Source: DAOVQB01 sp023128935
GTDB taxonomy: Bacteria > Eisenbacteria > RBG-16-71-46 > CAIMUX01 > WJJG01
Assembly (NCBI GenBank): GCA_030628905.1
Contig: DAOVQB010000127.1
Coordinates: 1 to 13,120 of the forward strand
DNA length: 13,120 nt
Reading direction: 5' to 3'
A program made the translations under genes and the position numbers. Shown here piece by piece: positions 1 to 7,185 of this stretch (the stretch's first letter is position 1; every line of letters begins with the position of its first letter). The notes under the pieces are model-generated. The model saw nothing but the letters and a program-made list of their open reading frames with translations, was not told where the DNA came from and ran no database searches.

Positions 1-894
1 AAAGAGGAAGGCCAGGCGCAGTGGGCGAACACCGCGGCAGGGGAAGTAATCATGCTGCGGCCTGGAGGGAAAGCGCTTCTTTATCACCAACTATGCGCGC
101 TTCTGCTCCACCGGCAACATCTGGCTCTTAGGATGCCCTTGTTGCCCGATAGAGCACACCGACCTTTGTAGAAAAGGCCTTTTTGGCATTTAGAGCTCCT
201 GTGTGGGTGGATGGATGGTTCTCGGTGGAGAGGGCAGAAGGAAAGCGCGCCTTGCAGGGACACAGTCACTTGACAGTTAACCGCGCAAGAGGGATAACGA
301 CAATGAGTTGAACGTGAATACTGCGCTGCGACCATTCGATTCCCAGGAGCGCGACATGGTCAGTCATGGATCTTCGTCCCGGAAACGGGTCCGGTTGCAG
401 GATCCATCGCCGTTACCGGCCGAGCTTCTTCCCTCAGCGCCCCCCCGGCCTGGCACGACCGGTGCTTTCCTCAGGGGCCGCGAGTTTCTGACTCCCGAGA
501 TTCCCAGGAGCCTGGTGAAGATTCAGGCCAAGATGCCGGGACCATGGTGCGGCCCCCTGGAAGGGGTCGCCCACGGATCGCGCAACGGAGACAACCGCCC
601 GGCTTGCTTGGCATTCGGGCATCTGGACCCCAGGAGGCTCTTGCCGCGGCGAGCGGGCCGGGATGCCCGAACGGTCGCGCGCACAGAGCCACGGCCGCCT
701 CGATATTCGCCTGGGACCGAGTCAGCCTTCTCCTTGGACCGTCGGCGAAGCGACACCCATCTACCGCCCTCCGTAGTCCTCGAAAACTCTCTTCCATGCC
801 AGTACAACAGGCTTGATCCCTCGTTGTCAGGGCCCCGTCACGCATCCGGACACCCGACACGCAAGGACGCCTGGCCACTTGGTCAAGCGGACCC
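1..894. other. No supported gene; probable non-coding or decayed DNA
   Basis: Several reading frames stay open here on both strands, the longest running from 308 to 1084 on the plus strand. Their translations are rich in Arg, Pro, Ser and Gly with no recognisable motif or hydrophobic core, and they overlap one another in several frames, as expected of GC-rich DNA with few stop codons. I see no tRNA, rRNA, CRISPR array or transposase signature. Full AbiEi-family antitoxins can be longer than the stretch recognised downstream, so part of this region may be the eroded 5' half of that gene. I could not find its winged-helix part in any frame. The left edge (1 to about 200) could be the tail of a gene that starts outside the window, but nothing decides this. 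Confidence 0.5.
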
Positions 895-1375
895 GTGGGA
901 TTCGATCGACACATCCTCCACGCCACGTCTCACCCTGGGAGTTTCATGGAGCTTGGTGTTCGTTCGAATTGTTTGGCCCTACGCCGTTATCAGGGAGTTA
1001 CAGCGTTTTCGCGGAGTAGGGCGGTACCGGCCATCCAGGAAGCGGGAGCGCTGCTGGGCGGGGAGACCGGCGCGGCCTTGCTAACTCGGGGATTTCGGCC
1101 GGCGCGTGCGGTCATCCATATGGGCGCTGGTGACGCACCGGCGATGGCTCGGGACCTTGGCTTGATTCCCGACCCAAGGGGCAACGTGACGCTGCTCAAG
1201 ACCTTCGGCGAGCGAAACGGATGGAATGAAGGCCCCAAGTGGTGTGCCCTTCGTAGATCCATTATTGCTGCGCGCGGAATTGGTTACGGAATCCGACGAG
1301 AGGTTGGGACCCATAAGCAACACATTGCTTGAAGACCACATTCTAAGGAGATTGTCGCGTGATACCCGAACGTGA
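895..1375 (+). pseudogene. AbiEi-family antitoxin, frameshifted and apparently lacking an intact N-terminus
   Basis: No single frame encodes this protein, but pieces in two frames match the C-terminal half of type IV toxin-antitoxin AbiEi-family antitoxins. The frame starting at 895 reads GALLGGETGAALLTRGFRPA and then LGLIPDPRGNVTLLKTFGE (about 1048-1212). This matches the family pattern of a GGE-x-AA-x-LT segment, a second R-P, and then L-x-PDP-x-GNV. The family's next block, VPFVDPLLLRAELV followed by LLEDHILRRL, lies one frame over (about 1244-1354) and runs to a TGA at 1373-1375. Removing one C from the CCCC run at 1233-1236 would join them smoothly (NEGPSGVPFVDP). A second slip near 1035 is possible, because GVGRYRPS, which resembles the family's GRYR motif, lies in the other frame. 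The repaired end overlaps the next start by 17 nt, the usual arrangement for a coupled antitoxin-toxin pair. The start at 895 is only the first ATG of the frame. The break may be real decay or a sequence error. Confidence 0.6.
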
Positions 1376-2168
1376 TCAGCGGATCCTCCTCGATTTGGCC
1401 CACGTCGCCGATCAAGCCGGGATTCGATTCTTCATCATTGGAGCTGGCGCCAGACTTCTGATGCATGACTGGGCCCTGGGGGTTTCCGGCGGACGAACGA
1501 CTACAGATTGGGATATCGCCGTGCAGGTTCCGTCTTGGGTCGAGTTCGAGCGCTTTCGCACGACTCTGCTGGATTTTGGAGATGGGGCCTTCGCAGCTGG
1601 CCGAACGGCGCATCAACTGCTCCACAGGATGGGTGGCTCTGTAGACATCATCCCCTTTGGCAACCTGGAAGTGCCGGCCGGCACGATCACCTGGCCATCC
1701 GACGGCCAGCAGATGTCAGTAGCGGTCTTCTCTGCTTGCGAATCACTGTGCCAGAGCGTGGATCTGCCCGGGGGGATCACAATCCGAGCTGCCACTGTTC
1801 CGGCACTCGTCGTCATGAAAGCGCACGCACACGCGGAACGCTTCGTGCGCGGCGAGTCCAGGGACCTCCGGGATATAGATTTCCTGTTGCGGACGTACGC
1901 CGAACACTTTGAGGAAGAGCGAATCTTCGACCTGGCTGCCAGCCTCCTCGCCAGCGGAGAGCTCTTGATCGACGATGCCGGGGCATATCTGCTGGGAGCC
2001 GACATTGCCGCCTCCCTGGACCTGCCGGTACTGGAACCCCTCCACAGCTTGATACTTCAGGCCGCAGAAACGTATGGGACGATCGTGGATACTCTCGTCG
2101 GGCCCACGTGGGACGATGGGGAGGATGCTCTGCGCCGGGCGGCATGGTTGGTGAGACGGCCGCTCTAG
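1359..2168 (+). CDS. AbiEii/AbiGii-family nucleotidyltransferase (type IV TA toxin-like)
   Basis: This 269-residue protein belongs to the DNA polymerase beta-like nucleotidyltransferase superfamily, the group that includes AbiEii/AbiGii toxins. Known AbiE toxins act in the cytoplasm as nucleotidyltransferases and give bacteriostatic phage defence; the substrate here is unknown. Visible motifs are the glycine-rich IIGAGAR (residues 26-32), TTTDWDIAV with metal-binding Asp50 and Asp52, the third acidic position in VDIIPFG (Asp96), Lys154 in VVMKAHAHAE, and the RDLRDIDFLL segment (168-177) that stands where the family has its K/R-D-x-x-D. The C-terminal GAYLLGADIA (208-217) is also family-like. 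The start is GTG with AAGGAG at 1345-1350, 8 nt upstream. It overlaps the 3' end of the broken AbiEi-like antitoxin by 17 nt, so it was probably translated by coupling to it. The gene is full length with all expected catalytic residues. Some relatives of this family are not toxic, so toxicity is inference. Confidence 0.85.
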   Translation: MIPERDQRILLDLAHVADQAGIRFFIIGAGARLLMHDWALGVSGGRTTTDWDIAVQVPSWVEFERFRTTLLDFGDGAFAAGRTAHQLLHRMGGSVDIIPFGNLEVPAGTITWPSDGQQMSVAVFSACESLCQSVDLPGGITIRAATVPALVVMKAHAHAERFVRGESRDLRDIDFLLRTYAEHFEEERIFDLAASLLASGELLIDDAGAYLLGADIAASLDLPVLEPLHSLILQAAETYGTIVDTLVGPTWDDGEDALRRAAWLVRRPL

Positions 2169-3190
2169 GCTGCGGCCGGCGCAGCCGCTCGCTGCTTCAG
2201 GGCCTCGCGGACCATAGCGATGATGGCGCAATCCGTCTCATCATCCCCTAGCACGAGAGCGTCAGCCTTCAGTGACTGCTCGTCGCAGAGCTGCTCTGTG
2301 GCCCCGGCGATCACTGTCTGCTTGGGGCGGATTTGAGCGGCAAAGCGGGCCCATCCCAAGCGCAATGGCCGCTGCATCGGCAGGAGCAGAACATCACTGG
2401 CGGCTAGAATACGGTTCAAATCCTCCCATCCTCCACAGGGCATGAGCCTGACTCGTTCACCGAGATGGGCTGCTCTCAGCAAGTTCCGAATCAGTCGAGC
2501 ATTAGTGCGGGGATGCAGAGCCCAGGTGGCATCCGAATCGGGGACCGCCCACAAGATCCCTGCGAGTAGCTTCACTCCCAGGAGGAGGTCGACTTGATCC
2601 GGAGGAAGGGGCGGGATGGTGACATTCGGGCCTGTCGGGGAGGTCAGCTGGAGAGGCGCTCTGGTCGGCATGCAGGTGGGCGGGTGTGACGCCCTGACCT
2701 TGACCTGGGTGTAGCCGGCGTCGGTGAGCACGCCTTGAGCCCAGGCATGATCTACCCAAACCTCATCACACAAGGATGGCGGGACGAGCAAATCCTCGAC
2801 GGAGAGCGGCAGGAAGACCCTTTTCAGACCCAGGGTGGCAGCTGCCTGGAGCAGCATGTCTCCCTCCAAGGTTCCTGAGCACGCGATCAGCCGCTGCGAT
2901 CCTTGTTTGCTCAGTACTTCCAAGCACTCGACCGCCGTGTAGGTCTGGAGTCTCACGACCGCTGGGTGCACAGCGGCGACTGGCAGCGGCGCGAGCATAG
3001 CCGGGGGTGAACCATCTGCGACCCTCAGAAAAGTGGTCTGGTCGAGATCGGAGAGGATCTCGGGGCAGAGAATGGCCGCGAAGGCCTCAGGCGGCAGGAC
3101 CACGCACGAGCGGGCTTCTGCTGACTTCTGCTCTCCAGGGCGTGTCATCCGGTCCGAGGGTCCTCTCCTGCAGCCTGCTGGGCGTGTCAT
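2165..3190 (-). CDS. GT-B-like protein, divergent possible glycosyltransferase family 4
   Basis: This 341-residue cytoplasmic protein has no signal peptide or membrane segment. I assign it tentatively to the GT-B fold. The C-terminal half carries the usual order: a strand with helix and a glycine (DLLLGVKLLAGILWAVPDSD, 201-220), then ERVRLMP (245-251), then LNRILAASDVLLLP (258-271), which resembles the 'aDvlllPs' signature of GT4 enzymes. It then departs from the family: the EX7E motif and the G-x-P-x-I/V segment are not evident, so it may be inactive or use another donor. The N-terminal half has Rossmann-like strands but no motif I can name. The start is ambiguous: ATGs at 3190 and 3148 are in frame, each following a copy of the same purine-rich AGGAGAGG, because the initiation region is tandemly duplicated. 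The longer form adds 14 basic residues. The stop overlaps the convergent AbiEii gene by 4 nt. It is divergent from the MglA-like gene. Confidence 0.6.
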   Translation of the reverse strand: MTRPAGCRRGPSDRMTRPGEQKSAEARSCVVLPPEAFAAILCPEILSDLDQTTFLRVADGSPPAMLAPLPVAAVHPAVVRLQTYTAVECLEVLSKQGSQRLIACSGTLEGDMLLQAAATLGLKRVFLPLSVEDLLVPPSLCDEVWVDHAWAQGVLTDAGYTQVKVRASHPPTCMPTRAPLQLTSPTGPNVTIPPLPPDQVDLLLGVKLLAGILWAVPDSDATWALHPRTNARLIRNLLRAAHLGERVRLMPCGGWEDLNRILAASDVLLLPMQRPLRLGWARFAAQIRPKQTVIAGATEQLCDEQSLKADALVLGDDETDCAIIAMVREALKQRAAAPAAA

Positions 3191-3226
3191 CGGTCCGAGG
3201 GTCCTCTCCTGCAGATAGCTGGGCGT
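3144..3226 (-). repeat. Tandem 42/41-bp duplication of a translation initiation region
   Basis: Two adjacent copies, 3144-3185 and 3186-3226, differ by one deleted C and three clustered substitutions. A leftover GGGCGT at 3138-3143 marks the edge of the repeat. Read on the minus strand, each copy contains AGGAGAGG, a 12- to 13-nt spacer and an ATG (ending at 3190 and 3148), so both the ribosome binding site and the start codon of the GT-B-like gene are doubled. The two ATGs are 42 nt apart and remain in frame. The rest of this divergent spacer, 3227-3493, shows no gene and no convincing promoter for either flanking gene. Confidence 0.85.
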
Positions 3227-3493
3227 ATTCCAGCCAACGACATGGTTGCTTCCTGGTATATGGGATCGGGATCTGTGGGCCTTCCTTGAGGCTAGCGATG
3301 GGGTGCGAGCCGAGCGGTTTGGGGTTGCTTGTGGTCAAGGAGATATGCCATGGGGCCGATGCAGTAACCAAGGGTCTTGATTGTTCAATGGGGCGGACTG
3401 CGCTGCCACCGCGCTCCGTCACGGACCCGAGCTGACGGCTACGCAGATGCGTCACTCTCAAGGCGTGGTGCGCGAGAGGCGCAAGGAGGCTCA

Positions 3494-4930
3494 ATGGTTC
3501 TGGTCAGCTACTCCGGGCGGGAGATCAATGCCAAGATAGTCTTCTACGGACCGGCTCTTTGCGGGAAGACGACCAATCTCGAGTACATCTACGGGAGTAT
3601 TCCTTCCCAGCACCGCGGCAAGATGGTTTCGATGAAGACGAAGACGGAGCGGACACTCTTCTTTGATTTTCTCCCGCTGAACCTGGGAGAGTTGGCTGGA
3701 TTCAAGACACGCTTCCTACTCTATACGGTGCCGGGCCAAGTCTACTACAACGCTACGCGCAAGCTAGTGCTCAAGGGGGCTGATGCCATTGTCTTTGTTG
3801 CCGATTCGCAGCGCGGCAAGATGGAGGAGAACATCGAGAGCTTCCAGAATCTGAGAGACAATCTTTCCGAGCACGGCCTCTCACTCGATGAGATCCCCTA
3901 TGTTATTCAGTACAACAAGCGTGATCTCCCTAAGATCTACAGTGTCCACGAGCTGGAAACGGCCCTGAACAAGGAGAACGTTCCAAGCTTTGAGGCTGTG
4001 GCCACTACCGGTGTGGGCGTCTTTGAGACCTTCAAGTCTATCTCGAAACTCCTTCTGGCTAGGCTCTCGGGTGAGATCGGTGCTACCGTTGTGAAGCAAG
4101 ACGAGACCGTCTGGCCCAAGGAGCAGAAGGCAGAAAGCGATGTGACACAGAGTCATCCCGAGGCCCCCCAGGGGCAGCCGGCATCTTCAGTGGCACCCGG
4201 GACTGAGACAGCCCATCCCACGGCCGCAGATGCACCCATAGCGGCGAATTCGAAGGAGATGCCAGTAGTCCAGCCCTCAATTGATGGCCTGGTACAGGAC
4301 GTCTCTAAGGATGGTCTGGCCGCTGATGGCTTGGTACAGGACGCCTCGAAGGATGGTCTGGCCGCCAAGGCAATCCAGCCGGTGGAGGCTGATGGACATG
4401 AGCTGGCCGCTGCGAAGGAAGTGCCGGTCTCAAGGCTGTCCGACGGCGGTCCGGCGCCGGATGTCCCCGAAGATGGTGCCGCGGGCAAACGCGGATCGCA
4501 GGACAGGCCCCGGGGTCTATGGCGATGGCTCCGCAAGGACGAGCAGGCCATGGCAGCGGACCGTGAGATACTAGAGGCGCCTCGCACTCCATCTTCCGCA
4601 CCCGCACCGCCGGTCGAGCAGGAGGAAACGCCGCGGACTTGCGCCTCCCCAGAGCTCAAGCCTCCGCCTGCAGCCGACGCCCCAGACAGAGTCAAGGCAG
4701 ACAGTGAGCTAACTACTCGGGCGCCTGAACGCGGCGTGGCTGCCCCACAGCTTGCCAAGGTCTCCAGATCGATCGAGGTTCAGCAACAGGAAATCCTTGT
4801 GCCGGTCCTGATTCCCCGTTCTACGGTCGGGGATCGAGTGATCCTGCGCATTGATCTGCGGTTTGTGCAGGATCTCGATCCTCCACAGGAGTCAAGTGGT
4901 ACGGCGCCCGCGTCTGAAGAGGTTGCTTGA
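3494..4930 (+). CDS. MglA-like Ras-superfamily GTPase with long C-terminal extension
   Basis: Residues 1 to about 195 form a complete MglA-type small GTPase, the class that sets cell polarity and directs gliding or twitching motility from the cytoplasm. The P-loop is GPALCGKTT (19-27). TERTLFFDFLP (51-61) is the MglA switch region, TVPGQ (78-82) replaces the Ras DxxGQ as usual for MglA, and NKRD (141-144) gives guanine specificity. PSFEAVATTGVGVFETF follows at 164-180. MglA proteins normally end near 195 residues, but this one has 478. Residues 200-420 are Ala/Pro/Glu-rich and look disordered. Residues 430-460 (VPVLIPRSTVGDRVILRIDL within them) look like a small beta-rich terminal module. The start at 3494 is preferred over an upstream in-frame ATG at 3377 because AAGGAGG sits at 3483-3489 and MglA homology begins at this Met. 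No MglB/Roadblock partner gene is present. A promoter-bearing spacer separates it from the TPR gene. Confidence 0.93.
   Translation: MVLVSYSGREINAKIVFYGPALCGKTTNLEYIYGSIPSQHRGKMVSMKTKTERTLFFDFLPLNLGELAGFKTRFLLYTVPGQVYYNATRKLVLKGADAIVFVADSQRGKMEENIESFQNLRDNLSEHGLSLDEIPYVIQYNKRDLPKIYSVHELETALNKENVPSFEAVATTGVGVFETFKSISKLLLARLSGEIGATVVKQDETVWPKEQKAESDVTQSHPEAPQGQPASSVAPGTETAHPTAADAPIAANSKEMPVVQPSIDGLVQDVSKDGLAADGLVQDASKDGLAAKAIQPVEADGHELAAAKEVPVSRLSDGGPAPDVPEDGAAGKRGSQDRPRGLWRWLRKDEQAMAADREILEAPRTPSSAPAPPVEQEETPRTCASPELKPPPAADAPDRVKADSELTTRAPERGVAAPQLAKVSRSIEVQQQEILVPVLIPRSTVGDRVILRIDLRFVQDLDPPQESSGTAPASEEVA
4283..4366 (+). repeat. 42-bp in-gene tandem repeat in the MglA-like extension
   Basis: Two 42-nt units, 4283-4324 and 4325-4366, differ at four positions. 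They encode DGLVQDVSKDGLAA and DGLVQDASKDGLAA, residues 264-277 and 278-291 of the GTPase extension. Looser relatives follow (DGHELAAAKE, DGGPAPDVPEDGAA), which suggests the linker grew by repeat expansion. Confidence 0.9.
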
Positions 4931-4965
4931 GCGCGATGGAGCGAGCGCAACTGCTCGCTGGCGCG
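4931..4965 (+). terminator. Candidate hairpin downstream of the MglA-like gene
   Basis: A 7-bp stem (4940-4946 with 4953-4959, AGCGAGC/GCTCGCT, 6-nt loop) begins 9 nt after the stop codon. An outer GCGC/GCGC pairing (4931-4934 with 4961-4964) can extend it. There is no T-run behind it, so it is at best a weak or factor-assisted terminator. Confidence 0.3.
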
Positions 4966-4976
4966 GGCCTTTGACC

Positions 4977-5006
4977 TTGACTCATCCCCTCTCCACTCCC
5001 TAGATT
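4977..5006 (+). promoter_or_regulatory. Candidate sigma-70-type promoter for the TPR-uppP pair
   Basis: TTGACT (4977-4982) and TAGATT (5001-5006) are separated by 18 nt, matching five of six -35 positions and four of six -10 positions including the key T, A and final T. Transcription would start near 5013, leaving a leader of about 120 nt before the preferred TPR start. The element lies in the only sizeable gap between the MglA-like and TPR genes. A candidate with the same 18-nt geometry precedes the PP2C gene at 8895. Confidence 0.5.
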
Positions 5007-5131
5007 GATAAAAACTGACTGGACCGGGACACGCTTATGTTGAACTGGCAGGATAGATCGTCCACTGCCATTCTATGATCACTGCTTCGGGAATGCATGA
5101 GCGCATCTGGTCGATGGAGAGACCGGTGGCC

Positions 5132-6235
5132 ATGGCGAATCAGAACCTAATGGAATCCATCGAGGGCTTGGAGCGCAAGGTCTCTCGGGGGCGTGCGGAT
5201 CGCGAGGAGATCTTCGATCTTGCCAATGCCTACCGAGAGGCAGTACGCCCCGAAGCTGCCGGGGAACTCCTAGATCAGTATCTCAACGAGAACGCCCCCG
5301 ACTGGGATGTGTGCCGCCTGTGCGTGGAGAGCTATCGAGAGGCCAAGCGCATGGAGGATGCGGTTCGCGTGCTCAACCGTTGGGCCTCCCGTTACCGGGA
5401 CAGAGCGCAATTCTGGGTCCTTAGGGGCGTGATGTTCGAGGAGATGGGCGACTGGGATTCGGCTCTGAATGAACACCTCGTCGCCGGCCGGATCGCGCCA
5501 CATATGGCAGAAGCGCACTACCGCCAGGGTGTGGTTTTTATGCAGTTGGGACGCCACGACGACGCGCTGCAGGCTTTCAAGCAGACGCTGCGTCTCAGGC
5601 CTCGCCTAGTGCCCGCCCTGATCAACATGGGCCTTGTCCAAGAAGCCCTGAAACGGCCACGTGAGGCGGCTCAGACATTTGATCGAGCGCTGTCGATAGA
5701 CCCACAGTCCACGGAGGCCCACTTGAACCTGGGAGCTCTCCTGGGGGAGACAGGGCAGATGGAAGCCGCGCTGGAGCACTGTGAGAGGGCGCTAGAACTG
5801 GATCCGGGGTCCAGTGAAGCGGCATTCAATGCCGGGATGGCGCTATTCGAGTCCAGCCCCGACCAGGCAGCCAAGTTCTTCCGCCGTGCAGTTTCCCTCG
5901 ACCCAAAGAATCTCGGGGCGTGTCACTTGCTCGGAGCGATTGCGCAGCGCAAGGGTAGGTGGGATGCAGCCGTGGGGCTGTTCAAACAGGTCGTGGAGCA
6001 TGACCCCGAGCGCCTTGACAGCCTCTTTGCGATGGGAGTCTGCTACAGCAAGGCCGACCGCCCGAAGGATGCCATCGCGGTCTTCCGCAAACTCCTTGAA
6101 CAGGACCCGAACAACGCTGATGCCTGGTTCTACTTGGGTCTCTCCTATGACAAGGAGGGTGAATCCAAAGACGCCCGCGAAGCATATCGGAAGGCCGATG
6201 CGTGCGGGGCCCAGTCACGGCCGAAGGGATCCTGA
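5132..6235 (+). CDS. Tetratricopeptide repeat protein
   Basis: This 367-residue protein is composed almost wholly of TPR helices and probably serves as a soluble protein-protein scaffold. No signal peptide or enzyme domain is visible. Canonical 34-residue repeats run from about residue 92 to 361: AEAHYRQGVVFMQLGRHDDA (126-145), then repeats starting near 160, 194, 228, 260, 294 and 328. They are recognisable by the W/L-G-A-F-A-P pattern, for example LNLGALLGETGQMEAALEHC and AWFYLGLSYDKEGESKDA. Two degenerate repeats at about 24-91 complete roughly ten. I chose ATG 5132 because GGAGAG lies at 5116-5121, 10 nt upstream. An in-frame ATG at 5075 would add 19 residues but has no ribosome binding site. 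The stop lies 3 nt before the uppP start, so the two are probably co-transcribed and translationally coupled. Its binding partner cannot be told from the sequence. Confidence 0.92.
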   Translation: MANQNLMESIEGLERKVSRGRADREEIFDLANAYREAVRPEAAGELLDQYLNENAPDWDVCRLCVESYREAKRMEDAVRVLNRWASRYRDRAQFWVLRGVMFEEMGDWDSALNEHLVAGRIAPHMAEAHYRQGVVFMQLGRHDDALQAFKQTLRLRPRLVPALINMGLVQEALKRPREAAQTFDRALSIDPQSTEAHLNLGALLGETGQMEAALEHCERALELDPGSSEAAFNAGMALFESSPDQAAKFFRRAVSLDPKNLGACHLLGAIAQRKGRWDAAVGLFKQVVEHDPERLDSLFAMGVCYSKADRPKDAIAVFRKLLEQDPNNADAWFYLGLSYDKEGESKDAREAYRKADACGAQSRPKGS

Positions 6236-6238
6236 TCT

Positions 6239-7081
6239 GTGCTGGATCTCCTCTCGCAAGCACCAGAGACATCGATTCTCATTGCTCTTCTGCTGGGATT
6301 GCTGCAGGGCCTGACGGAATTCCTTCCGATTTCAAGCTCGGGACACCTTGTGCTTGCCCAAGAGCTTCTGCGCGCACCGGCACCAGGCATTGCGGTGGAA
6401 GTCATTCTACATGCGGGCACCCTGCTCGCGGTCTTGGTGACCTACCGGCGTGATCTGTGGGGGATGGTGCGCGGCCTTCCGGAGGTTCTGCGGCCTCGGT
6501 TTGCCCCGGCCTGCCGCCTGTCGGTGGGTACTCGCGAGGCAGGGCTGCTGATCCTTGCCACGCTCCCGGTAGTGCTGGCCGGATTGCTCTGGCGCGGGTC
6601 GATTGAAGATGCCTTCGACAGTCCATCGGTAGCATCCAGCATGCTTGTTGTGACGGGGATCCTGCTGCTCTCGACGAAGTTTGCCAAGCCCCAGGCAATG
6701 GGTCCGAATGCGATGATCGCGCTCATCATGGGCGCGATGCAGGTGCTGAGCTTACTTCCGGGGATTTCCAGATCTGGCGCCACGATCAGCGGTGGGCTGT
6801 TTGCGGGGGGAGATCCAAAGCAGATGGCGCGCTTTTCATTCCTGATGTCGGTACCAGCCATCCTCGGTTCACTGGTCTTGCAGCTTCCCGAGCTCGCTGC
6901 GTCCTGGCGAGGGGGGCTTATGCTGCCTTACGCGGCCGGGTTTTTCATGGCCTTCCTCTCCGGGCTGGTGGCTATCCGGATACTGCTGCGCCTTGTGGCC
7001 CGAGGCCGGTTTTTCGTCTTTGGCATCTACTGCATCCTGGCGGGATTGCTGGCGTGGATCCTGGTCGCCAGGCCGTCGTGA
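6239..7081 (+). CDS. uppP: Undecaprenyl-diphosphatase UppP (BacA)
   Basis: UppP removes a phosphate from undecaprenyl diphosphate, recycling the lipid carrier for peptidoglycan, O-antigen and other envelope glycans; overexpression is known to give bacitracin resistance. This is an integral membrane protein of 280 residues, a normal length. The family signatures are intact: LLQGLTEFLPISSSGHLVLA (21-40) with catalytic Glu27 and His36, HAGTLLAVLV (58-67), and LLPGISRSGAT (172-182) with Arg178. RFSFLMSVPAILGS (198-211) and hydrophobic segments to the C-terminus complete it. The start is GTG, 3 nt after the TPR stop, with AAGGGA at 6224-6229 inside the TPR 3' end. It is therefore expressed with the TPR gene. 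The 104-nt gap to the convergent GT9 gene contains no clear terminator. Confidence 0.97.
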   Translation: MLDLLSQAPETSILIALLLGLLQGLTEFLPISSSGHLVLAQELLRAPAPGIAVEVILHAGTLLAVLVTYRRDLWGMVRGLPEVLRPRFAPACRLSVGTREAGLLILATLPVVLAGLLWRGSIEDAFDSPSVASSMLVVTGILLLSTKFAKPQAMGPNAMIALIMGAMQVLSLLPGISRSGATISGGLFAGGDPKQMARFSFLMSVPAILGSLVLQLPELAASWRGGLMLPYAAGFFMAFLSGLVAIRILLRLVARGRFFVFGIYCILAGLLAWILVARPS

Positions 7082-7185
7082 TTCTGCGGCCTTGAGCTTC
7101 TCGTGCGGCTGCGGCCCGGTTCTCCCTCACGGTTGATGCTGCTCCCAGCGCGCCTCCAATACTGTTCTTTTCGTATGGCTGCGAT

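Noticed and set aside
173..184. AAAAGGCCTTTT palindrome followed by further bases
   Set aside because: It has no loop and is too short to act as a terminator; probably chance.
48..199. Cysteine-rich stretch FFITNYARFCSTGNIW and GCPCCPIEHTDLC in one plus-strand frame
   Set aside because: It has no start codon and only about 50 codons between stops. It looks protein-like but matches no family I can name, so it is not called.
308..1084. 258-residue open frame on the plus strand
   Set aside because: Arg/Pro/Ser-rich translation with no fold-like pattern, overlapped by several other open frames. Only its last part (RELQRFRGVGRYRPS) may belong to the AbiEi remnant.
3377..3493. 39-residue N-terminal extension of the MglA-like protein
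   Set aside because: MglA homology and the AAGGAGG site both place the start at 3494; the extension is basic and unlike the family.
4153..4758. 201-residue minus-strand open frame within the MglA-like gene
   Set aside because: Ser/Ala/Gly-rich mirror of the low-complexity linker on the opposite strand; no ribosome binding site or motif.
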